From: Pseudomonas sp.
GTDB lineage: Bacteria > Pseudomonadota > Gammaproteobacteria > Pseudomonadales > Pseudomonadaceae
Assembly: GCA_029239415.1 (NCBI GenBank)
Contig: JAQZAY010000302.1
Coordinates: 1-7,247, forward strand
DNA length: 7,247 nucleotides
Direction of reading: 5' to 3'
The position numbers were made by a program, and so were the translations under genes. Positions 1 through 5,800 of the stretch are shown one piece after another. The notes beneath the pieces were generated by a model. The model searched no databases and had not been told where the DNA came from. It saw only the letters and a program-made list of their open reading frames with translations. The stretch's first letter is position 1. The number at the start of each line of letters is the position of its first letter.

Positions 1-162
1 CGGGTCGCGAAAATCCCGGTTGAAGTAGTAGTTGCGCAGTGTCAGCCCCGTCCTGGCATCTTCGAAGAAGCCTCCATCCTCGGCAGAGGCCTCCAGGCTC
101 AGGCATGACATCAATGACACCGTCAGGGCGGTACGGACAGGCGTGCAGAACGTGTCGATCAT
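1..162 (-). CDS. OprD-family outer-membrane porin, N-terminal part (runs off the left edge)
   Basis: Only the first 54 codons are present. They read from ATG at 162 down to base 1, and the frame stays open to the edge. Residues 1-27 form a signal peptide: a hydrophobic TALTVSLMSCLSL core, then ASA, with likely cleavage between A27 and E28. The mature start is EDGGFFEDARTGLTLRNYYF, the typical beginning of OprD porins: an acidic stretch, FxxD, then the first beta strand LxLRNYYxNRDF. The start is supported by CGGAGAA (172-178 on the minus strand) 9 nt upstream. OprD porins are substrate-specific channels in the outer membrane for small carboxylates, amino acids or aromatic acids. The gene lies 128 bp downstream of the MFS permease on the same strand, so the two probably form one uptake unit. 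The aromatic-acid subgroup (OpdK/BenF/VanP-like) is likely from context, but the substrate cannot be read from this fragment. The family assignment is firm. Confidence 0.9.
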   Translation of the reverse strand, partial: MIDTFCTPVRTALTVSLMSCLSLEASAEDGGFFEDARTGLTLRNYYFNRDFRDP

Positions 163-184
163 TATTATTGTTCTCCGTTTTTCT

Positions 185-197
185 GGCGGCAGCCGCC
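185..197. other. Small perfect hairpin just upstream of the porin gene
   Basis: GGCGG (185-189) and CCGCC (193-197) form a 5-bp GC-only stem with a CAG loop. It lies in the 128-bp gap between the MFS stop and the porin start, only a few bases upstream of the porin ribosome site. Read on the minus strand (the direction of transcription) it is followed by AGAAAAACGG, with no U tract, so it does not look like an intrinsic terminator. It could stabilise or modulate the intercistronic mRNA, or be chance in GC-rich DNA. Nothing else recognisable was seen in 163-290. Confidence 0.25.
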
Positions 198-290
198 CTC
201 GCGGGCCAGGCACGGACCGTCGAGGGGAGACTGCGATGAAGTGCCCGGGCTTGGGCGATCGAAGACAGCGGTCAGCGCATTGGCGGGGAA

Positions 291-1622
291 CTACGGATTC
301 GCCATCACCGGCCGTACCGTGCTGGATGCAGGTTTGAGCAGCAACAGGCAACCCGCCGCAATCACGAAGACGCTGGCGAACACGCCATACAGGTGCAGGG
401 GCTGCCAGCCATCATCGAGCAGGACGCCGGCCACCGTCGGTGACAGGATCGCGCCGATCCGGCCGATGCCGATGCCCCAACCAACGCCGGTAGCGCGCAC
501 CGAAGCGTCATAGACCACAGGCGACAACGCATAGAGCCCGGCCACACAGCCGTTGGAGAACAGCCCGATCAACAGCCCCAGCGCGAGCACGCCGCTGACC
601 GATGAGCCACTGACCACGAACAGCACCAGCAAACCGGCGGTAATCAGCATGAACAGCGCCAGCACCCGGCTCAGAGGCCAGCGCGAGGAGAGACCGCCGA
701 TCAACGCCGCGCCGAGGATGCCGCCGACGCTCAGCAGGACCCCGCCAGTGATGCCCTGCTGCGCCGACAGGCCGGCGGCAACCAGCAGCTTGGGTGTCCA
801 ACTCATGACGAAATAGAAACCGAACATCACCAGGAAGAACAGCAGCCAGATCACCAGGGTGGTCCGGCGCATGGCGGGCGCCAGCAACTGCCCGAACCCT
901 GTGGCGGCACCCGCCTCTCGAAGTGTCGGCGCAGGTAATTGCTGCAGCGCAGGCTGCCCTAGTTTCGCTGCCAGTCGATTGATTCTTGCCAGTGCATCGG
1001 GCGGACGACGCATCAGTAGGAAATCCAGCGATTCGGGCAGCCACAGCAGTACCAATGGAATCACCAGCACGGTGACGATGCCGCCGAACAGAAAGACCGA
1101 GCGCCAGCCCCAGTGGCCCAGCAGCCATACCGCCAGCAAGCCGCCAAGCGTCGCGCCCAAGGCATACCCGGTAGATTGCAGGCTGACCGCCAGGCCGCGC
1201 CAACGCTTGCTGGCATACTCGCTGGCGATCACGTTGCTGCTGGCCAGGATGCCGCCTATCCCAAGCCCCGTCAGACCTCGCAGCAGCGCCAGCTGCAAAG
1301 GGCTCTGACTCAGCGCCGAGAGCAGCATGCCGACGCCCGATATCACCAGGCACGCGAGTATCAATGGACGTCGCCCGAAACGGTCGGCCCAGGGTGCGAT
1401 GAACAGCGACCCCGCCGCCATGCCGAACAGGCCGGCGCTCAGCAGCAGTCCCACCTGGGCCCCACTGAGCCCCCACTCCGCAGACACCGAGGCGGCAGTA
1501 AAGGCCATGACCAGCACGTCAAAGCCATCGATCATGTTCAGCACGATGCAAATGCCGATGGCCAGGCACTGGAATCGACCCATCGAGTCATTGTCCAGAT
1601 GCTGCTTGAGCGCATTGTTCAT
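291..1622 (-). CDS. MFS permease, aromatic acid:H+ symporter (AAHS) type
   Basis: This 443-residue inner-membrane transporter has about 12 hydrophobic segments, the usual size for the family. Motifs, numbered from the chosen Met: DGFD at 32-35 in the first membrane helix, the charged signature of aromatic acid/H+ symporters such as PcaK, BenK and VanK; ADRFGRR (79-85) in the helix 2-3 loop, MFS motif A; RGLTGLGIGG (115-124), motif B; and PESLDFL (196-202) after helix 6, followed by the central cytoplasmic loop. It should import an anionic aromatic or related acid with protons. The frame is open up to another ATG at 1673. I prefer ATG 1622 (MNNALKQHLDNDSMGRF) because AGCAGGT sits just upstream and because the extra N-terminal residues (MCVCLFTWGQH) are unlike the family. 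The stop is TAG at 291-293. The porin gene follows on the same strand, and the putative operators lie upstream at 1808-1969. These suggest a VanK-like role, but the exact substrate is inference. Confidence 0.88.
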   Translation of the reverse strand: MNNALKQHLDNDSMGRFQCLAIGICIVLNMIDGFDVLVMAFTAASVSAEWGLSGAQVGLLLSAGLFGMAAGSLFIAPWADRFGRRPLILACLVISGVGMLLSALSQSPLQLALLRGLTGLGIGGILASSNVIASEYASKRWRGLAVSLQSTGYALGATLGGLLAVWLLGHWGWRSVFLFGGIVTVLVIPLVLLWLPESLDFLLMRRPPDALARINRLAAKLGQPALQQLPAPTLREAGAATGFGQLLAPAMRRTTLVIWLLFFLVMFGFYFVMSWTPKLLVAAGLSAQQGITGGVLLSVGGILGAALIGGLSSRWPLSRVLALFMLITAGLLVLFVVSGSSVSGVLALGLLIGLFSNGCVAGLYALSPVVYDASVRATGVGWGIGIGRIGAILSPTVAGVLLDDGWQPLHLYGVFASVFVIAAGCLLLLKPASSTVRPVMANP

Positions 1623-1729
1623 GGGGTTACCTGCTGACCGGTGCTGGCCCCAGGTGAAAAGACAGACGCACACACGTACGTAAGACGACTGGGACCGTGA
1701 TGGTTCCGCGCCCTTGGCAAGCCGTTCAT
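1619..1729 (-). CDS. Possible 36-codon leader ORF overlapping the MFS start
   Basis: On the minus strand an ATG at 1729 opens a 36-codon frame (MNGLPRARNHHGPSRLTYVC...). It ends in TGA at 1621-1619, sharing ATGA with the MFS start codon. It has an AAAGGG site 7 nt upstream, good Shine-Dalgarno spacing. That layout would couple leader and permease translation. Against it: only about 60% of its third positions are G or C, clearly fewer than in the neighbouring genes, and the peptide shows no recognisable signal, domain or run of a regulatory amino acid. It may be chance. Conservation of the peptide and its overlap in related genomes would decide. Confidence 0.2.
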   Translation of the reverse strand: MNGLPRARNHHGPSRLTYVCASVFSPGASTGQQVTP

Positions 1730-1807
1730 GACTGAACCCTTTTTGTAATTGTTATCGCATACGGCAAGGAGGGCTCCCGCCGTTGTCAGGCGCTAATCAA
1801 CCAGACA

Positions 1808-1817
1808 ATGGATCCAT
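1808..1817. promoter_or_regulatory. Palindromic operator candidate, copy 1 (ATGGATCCAT)
   Basis: A perfect 10-bp palindrome, about 190 bp upstream of the MFS start codon. The same 11 bases (ATGGATCCATA) occur again at 1958-1968. The core TGGATCCA matches the core of the VanR (GntR/FCD family) operator as I remember it, ATTGGATCCAAT. The next gene on the minus strand is an aromatic-acid-type transporter, so a VanR-like repressor site is plausible. This copy lies downstream of the best candidate promoter, where a bound repressor could block elongation. Confidence 0.45.
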
Positions 1818-1877
1818 AGGCAACTGGGTAAAGCCAGGCGGAATGGCGATTCACGATGAAAATAGAAAATAACAAAG

Positions 1878-1907
1878 ATAATTTTTTTAATAGTTCTTAT
1901 TTTTCAA
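1878..1907 (-). promoter_or_regulatory. Candidate sigma-70 promoter for the MFS-porin unit
   Basis: On the minus strand TTGAAA (1907-1902, 5 of 6 to the -35 consensus) is followed after 18 bp by AATTAT (1883-1878, 4 of 6 to the -10 consensus). It lies inside the only markedly AT-rich stretch of the window (about 1855-1930). Transcription would begin near 1871 and leave a 5' leader of about 250 nt before the MFS start. The PcaR-like site at 1931-1945 would then be centred about 67 bp upstream of the start, suitable for an activator, with one palindrome upstream and one downstream of the promoter. AT-rich DNA yields such matches by chance, so this is tentative. Confidence 0.3.
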
Positions 1908-1930
1908 TGTATTAACCATTTTACAAAATC

Positions 1931-1945
1931 GTTCGTTTATCGCAC
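1931..1945. promoter_or_regulatory. PcaR/IclR-type operator candidate (GTTCGTTTATCGCAC)
   Basis: The 15 bases differ at only two positions from GTTCGATAATCGCAC, the site I recall for PcaR, the IclR-family regulator of the beta-ketoadipate (pca) genes in P. putida. The outer halves GTTCG and CGCAC, which form the imperfect dyad, are fully kept. Only the centre differs. TTATCGCA, the right half, recurs at 1752-1759, which may be a weaker half-site. PcaR-type regulators control aromatic catabolism and uptake genes, including the permease pcaK, which fits the adjacent AAHS-type transporter. The consensus is from memory. No regulator gene is visible in the window. Confidence 0.4.
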
Positions 1946-1955
1946 AGAGGATTCT

Positions 1956-1969
1956 TTATGGATCCATAA
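1956..1969. promoter_or_regulatory. Palindromic operator candidate, copy 2 (TTATGGATCCATAA)
   Basis: A perfect 14-bp palindrome with the same 10-bp core as 1808-1817. The two centres are exactly 150 bp apart and flank the AT-rich region. It lies 11 bp from the PcaR-like site and about 120 bp upstream of the plus-strand hypothetical gene. The TGGATCCA core suggests a GntR-family, VanR-like dimer. As the longer and more symmetrical copy, it would be the stronger site. It could act on the transporter genes, on the plus-strand gene, or on both. Confidence 0.5.
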
Positions 1970-2088
1970 GATTCACCTACCACGTTCGAAGCCTCTCCCA
2001 GAACGGGTGCCGTTGAGCAGACGACGCCGGAACGACCCGCTGCGCCTGCAAGTCTGACCTGTATCGACTCATTGAAAGGTACGGCGCA

Positions 2089-2388
2089 ATGGACAAGACG
2101 ATCACCGTGGACCAACTGGCTACCACCGACCTTGGCTCCATCAACGAGATATGGCTCGTCGGGTCTCATGCCCAGTCATGCCTGTGGCGTGGCGAACAGG
2201 TCTTCACCCACGAGATGCTCAGCGAGGGCACCCACGACCAGAATGTCCGGCGCCTGTGCGTGCAGTGGGTCAACCCTGACGATCAGGCCGCGGTGGCCAG
2301 CGTCGAGGTGATCGTGCGCGAACGGCTGGAAGAGTTGGGAAGGAACGGCGAGTTTTATCCGGCAGAGAAGGTGGACACCCATCGATAA
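2089..2388 (+). CDS. Hypothetical protein, 99 residues
   Basis: The frame runs from ATG 2089 to TAA 2386-2388. GAAAGG at 2074-2079 lies 9 nt upstream and acts as a reasonable ribosome site. Third positions are strongly G/C-biased (for example GTG GAC CAA CTG, CGG CGC CTG TGC GTG CAG TGG), as in genuine genes of this genome, so I believe it is translated. The protein is soluble-looking: no signal peptide, no membrane segment, mixed alpha/beta character. It has a central NVRRLCVQWVNPDDQAAVAS stretch, an acidic and basic helical tail, and Trp and Cys residues scattered through the middle. I do not recognise a family. It is flanked by the divergent transporter control region and, after 291 bp, by the helicase-nuclease gene. 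It is not obviously part of either unit, and no function is proposed. Confidence 0.7.
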   Translation: MDKTITVDQLATTDLGSINEIWLVGSHAQSCLWRGEQVFTHEMLSEGTHDQNVRRLCVQWVNPDDQAAVASVEVIVRERLEELGRNGEFYPAEKVDTHR

Positions 2389-2422
2389 TCGTGCTGCAGC
2401 GCTGTAAAGGAAAAGGCCTATC

Positions 2423-2443
2423 GGCTAGCCATGAGGGCTGGCC
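2423..2443. terminator. Stable hairpin 35 bp past the hypothetical gene, weak terminator candidate
   Basis: GGCTAGCC (2423-2430) pairs with GGCTGGCC (2436-2443) over 8 bp with one T-G wobble and an ATGAG loop. Read on the plus strand it is followed by CACCCACCTGC with no T tract, so it is not a classical intrinsic terminator for the 99-residue gene. It could be a 3' stabiliser or part of a Rho-dependent end. Read on the minus strand a TTTTCCTTT tract follows about 8 bp later, but no minus-strand gene is seen there. Confidence 0.3.
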
Positions 2444-2477
2444 CACCCACCTGCACCCTCTCCCTGATCTCCGTGAC

Positions 2478-2494
2478 GCCGGCAAGCCAGGCTC
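2478..2494. repeat. Possible degenerate Pseudomonas REP element
   Basis: GCCGGCAAGCCAGGCTC resembles the core of the REP elements abundant in P. putida-like genomes, remembered as GCCGGCAAGCCGGCTCC, with one inserted or changed base near the middle. A partial inverted copy (GCTTGCCAGGC, 2551-2561) lies about 70 bp further on, as in paired REPs. Only the core matches, so this may be a decayed element or chance. Between 2389 and 2679 I see no gene and no convincing promoter for the large downstream gene. Confidence 0.2.
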
Positions 2495-2679
2495 GGCAAT
2501 CCTTGCACCCGATAAGCTGTCCGCCCCAAGGCCCACACAACCGCTCGCCTGCTTGCCAGGCTTGTCTGCCAACCCCGCAGTAACGGCGCCCACGTTGCGT
2601 TATCCTCCCGTAAGCATCCTTCCAGGCCGCAGACACGATCGAAGCCGTTGATGTGCAAATTCAGCTAGCAGGATTTCCT

Positions 2680-2832
2680 ATGAGTGCAGTGATCGGCCAG
2701 AAGCTACAGAGCAGTCGCAAAGAGCTTCTGGATATCGGGCTTCGCAACAACATGCTCAATTTCCGCAAGACCGCCAAGACGAGCAGTCCGAAGAGGTGTT
2801 CAAGACCCTCTATCGCCAGGAAAAGGCCATGA
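2680..2832 (+). pseudogene. Detached N-terminus of the DUF4011 helicase-nuclease (frameshifted)
   Basis: ATG 2680 has AGGA (2670-2673) 6 nt upstream, the best start signal in the area. Residues 17-30, LLDIGLRNNMLNFR, are the signature beginning of DUF4011 proteins (LLDxxLRNxLLNFR), so this is the original start of the large gene that follows. After LNFRKTAKT the frame becomes nonsense (SSPKRCSRPSIARKRP) and stops at TGA 2830-2832, giving 50 residues. The expected continuation (DEQSEEVFKTLYRQEKAMTF) is in another frame from about 2778 on. Family members normally have a few more residues (of the LxVVD kind) between these two parts. I therefore infer a short deletion near 2774-2782 whose net length is 3n+1 bases. 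A one-base sequencing error cannot be excluded. The terminal TGA overlaps the next in-frame ATG as ATGA. Confidence 0.7.
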
Positions 2833-5800
2833 CCTTCGCGCCCATGGCCCGCAAGAAACTGGCGGAGCTGGTCAAGGCTTCCAGGCCGGCAGAGGAGGGG
2901 GAGGAGGAGACCGATACCCCCGGCGACGAAGAGTTGCTGCATGAGCTGGACAGCCTGGACTGGAACGCCGTCGCTGACGACGCAGGCGAGGATGACACGG
3001 GCAAGGCCCGGCGCCATCTCGATACGCGCTTGCAGACGGCCCTCGAGGATGATCGGCTTTTCCTCCAGCTGTTGAAGATCCATACCGAGGCCAAGGGCTT
3101 CATCGAGGAGCAGGGCGTCAACACGCTGTACCTGTCCCTTGGCTTTCTGCATTGGTACGAGGCGGACAGCTCTGAAAACCTGCGCAAGGCGCCTTTGATC
3201 CTGCTGCCCGTCACCCTTGAGCGCAGCGGGGCCAAGGATGCGTTCAAGCTGAGGTACTCCGGCGACGAGCTGATGCCGAACCTGTCCCTGGTCGCCAAGC
3301 TCAAGACCGACTTCGGCCTGGACCTGAGCGCCTGTGCGTTCGACGAAGAGACCTTCGACGCTGAAGACAACAGCCTGGATCGCTTCTTCAGCGATGTGGC
3401 TGCCGTGGTCGGCAAGCACGCGCGCTGGAAGGTGGCCAGTAACGAAATCGCGCTGGGTTTCTTCTCGTTCGGCAAGTTCCTGATGTTCAAGGATCTCGAT
3501 CCGAAGAGTTGGCCAGAAGACAAGCAACCCGATGCCAACCCGGTGATGAGGCGCCTGCTGGGCCCGGGCTTCGGCGACCTGCGCGCGGCGTATCCAGAGG
3601 ACGTGAATATCGACTCGGTGATCAAGCCGGGCGAAGTGCGTTTCGTCAAGGATGCCGACAGCAGCCAGACCGAAGCCATCCTGGAGGTGCGCGAAGGCTC
3701 CAACCTGGTCATCCAGGGCCCGCCGGGCACGGGCAAGTCCCAGACGATTACCAACATCATCGCCGAGCTGATCGGGCAGAGGAAAACGGTACTGTTCGTG
3801 GCCGAGAAGATGGCGGCCCTGGAGGTGGTGAAGCGCCGCCTGGATGAAAGCCATCTCGGCGACGCGGTACTCGAGCTGCACTCGCACAAGTCCACCAAGC
3901 AGTCCGTGCTCAAGGAGCTGGGGCGAACCCTGGACCAGGGGCGGCCCCTGGCCAAAGGCGCAGAGGGCGACCTGGCCAGCCTGAAGGCGCTGCAGGATGC
4001 CCTCAATCATTACTGCGAAGCCGTCAGCGCGCCGGCGGGGGCGAGCGGCTTGCCCTTCATCGATGTGCTTGGCCGCTACCTGAAGCTCAAGCGCGTCCAT
4101 CCCGGACTACCGGTGATCCCGTTCGGCCCGATGGCCGGCTGGAGTTTCGCCGAGCAGCAGAAGCAGCGAGAGCTGGTCGAGGAACTGGTGCTGCACCTCA
4201 AGGCGATGGGCCGGCCCGATCGCAGCCCGTTCTGGGGCAGCCAGCGGACCTTTTTCTCACCCATCGAACTAGGCACTGCCGATAAGGCATTGCAGTCGGC
4301 GATCTCCCACCTCGACGCCCTGCAATCCGCCACGGCCGCGCTCTCCGAGCGATTGATGCTGGCCCAGCCGGCCACCCTGGCGGACGTCGATGTGGTCTGC
4401 CGCGCTGCACGGCGTGCGGCGCAGGCCCCGCGGCTCGAGGGCATCAAGATCTCCACGGGCGAATGGCAATCGCGTCGCGACGCCATTGGCGAACTGCTCG
4501 AGGCGGGGGAGAAGATGTCTGCCTGTCGCGAGCAGTTCGACAAGCAATTGATCGACGCCGCCTGGGAGCAGGATCTCCTGGAGGTTCGCCAGAACCTGCT
4601 GGCCTACGGCGACAAGTGGTGGAGAATCTTTTCCGGGCGCTTCCGCGCGTCGCGTACTCGCCTGCAAGGGCTTGTCCGCGAGGCCTTGCCCAAGAGCAAT
4701 GCCGGCATGCTCGAGCTGGTCGACGCGGTCTTGACCTACCAGCAGAACAAGAAGGTGTATGACCAGCACGAAGCCCTGGGCAGCGCGCTGTTCGGCGCCC
4801 AGTGGCAAGGCCAGAAAACCGATTGGGCCGTGCTCGAGCGCCTGAGTGCCTGGGTGATCCAGTTGCATGACGACCTGGGCAACGGGCAGATCCCCCAGGG
4901 CATCCTCGCCTTCCTGGCCGGACACTGTGATACCACGGGGCTGGGCGATGCCGTCGCTGGCGTGGAGCAGCAAGCCAGCGGGCTGGACAAGGCGATTCGT
5001 GAATCGCTGGAGGTGACCGGCATGCAGGAGGCGAACGCCAAGGCCGACGTCAGGCAACGCACCCTGCCTGACCTGGAAGCGCGCCTGCAGGAGTGGCAAG
5101 GCAACCTCGACGCGCTCTACCCGATGTCGCGATTCAACGTGCTCGCGGCACAGATGCGCGCCGCCAACCTGGGCGAGCTGCTCGACATCGCCATCAGCAG
5201 TGACGAGCACCAGAGCCTGACCGCCATCCTGGATTTCTCCTGGTACGCAGGCCTGGTGCAAGCGGTGTATGCCCAGAACCCATCGCTCCAGCAGTTCGAC
5301 CGGATCAAGCATGAGCACCAGATCGCGCGCTTCAAGTCGCTCGATCTCGCCTCCCTCAATCACGCCCAGACCTCCCTGGCCAAGCAGGCGTGGGAGGGCA
5401 TGCCCAATATCAACCAGCCCGGTGAAATGGCGGTACTGCGTGCCGAGCTGAACAAGAAACGCCGCCATATGCCGATCCGGCAATTGATCGAGAAGGCCGG
5501 GCGCGCGATCCAGCAGATAAAACCGGTGTTCATGATGAGCCCGATGTCGATCGCCAACTTCCTCCCGCCCGGCAAGGTCGAGTTCGACGTGGTGGTGTTC
5601 GACGAAGCCTCCCAGGTGAAAGCCGTCGATGCCTTTGGCGCGATCATGCGCGGCAAGCAGGTGGTGGTCGTGGGTGACACCCGCCAGATGCCGCCTACCG
5701 ACTTCTTCAGTCGTGATGTCGAGCTGGACGACGAAGAAGGCGCGACCGCCGACATCGAAAGTATCCTGAGCATGTTCAAGGCCGCCGGCAGCCAAGAGCG

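Noticed and set aside
859..1637. Plus-strand frames opposite the MFS gene (149 and 174 codons)
   Set aside because: Shadow frames: they lie antisense to a clear 12-helix permease and have no recognisable content.
1623..1673. Longer MFS start at 1673 (MCVCLFTWGQH...)
   Set aside because: The added 17 residues are unlike the family's N-termini. The AGCAGGT site and the LKQHLDNDSMGRF context favour the start at 1622.
1745..1760. lac-operator-like TGCGATAACAATTA on the minus strand
   Set aside because: The similarity is limited to half of the operator, with no symmetrical partner and no LacI-type context. It is more interesting as a weak second TTATCGCA half-site.
2391..2651. 86-codon plus-strand frame in the spacer, with overlapping minus-strand frames
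   Set aside because: The composition is Pro/Leu/Arg-rich with no domain or credible ribosome site, and several frames are open at once because of high GC.
2811..2832. Programmed -1 ribosomal frameshift joining the two frames of the helicase gene
   Set aside because: AGGAAAAGG lacks a canonical X XXY YYZ slippery heptamer in the needed frame. Family members encode the region in one frame, and several expected residues are missing upstream. An indel explains the data better.
2661..4100. Minus-strand open frame of 479 codons
   Set aside because: Also an antisense shadow, here of the DUF4011 and Walker A region. It has no ribosome site or recognisable family.
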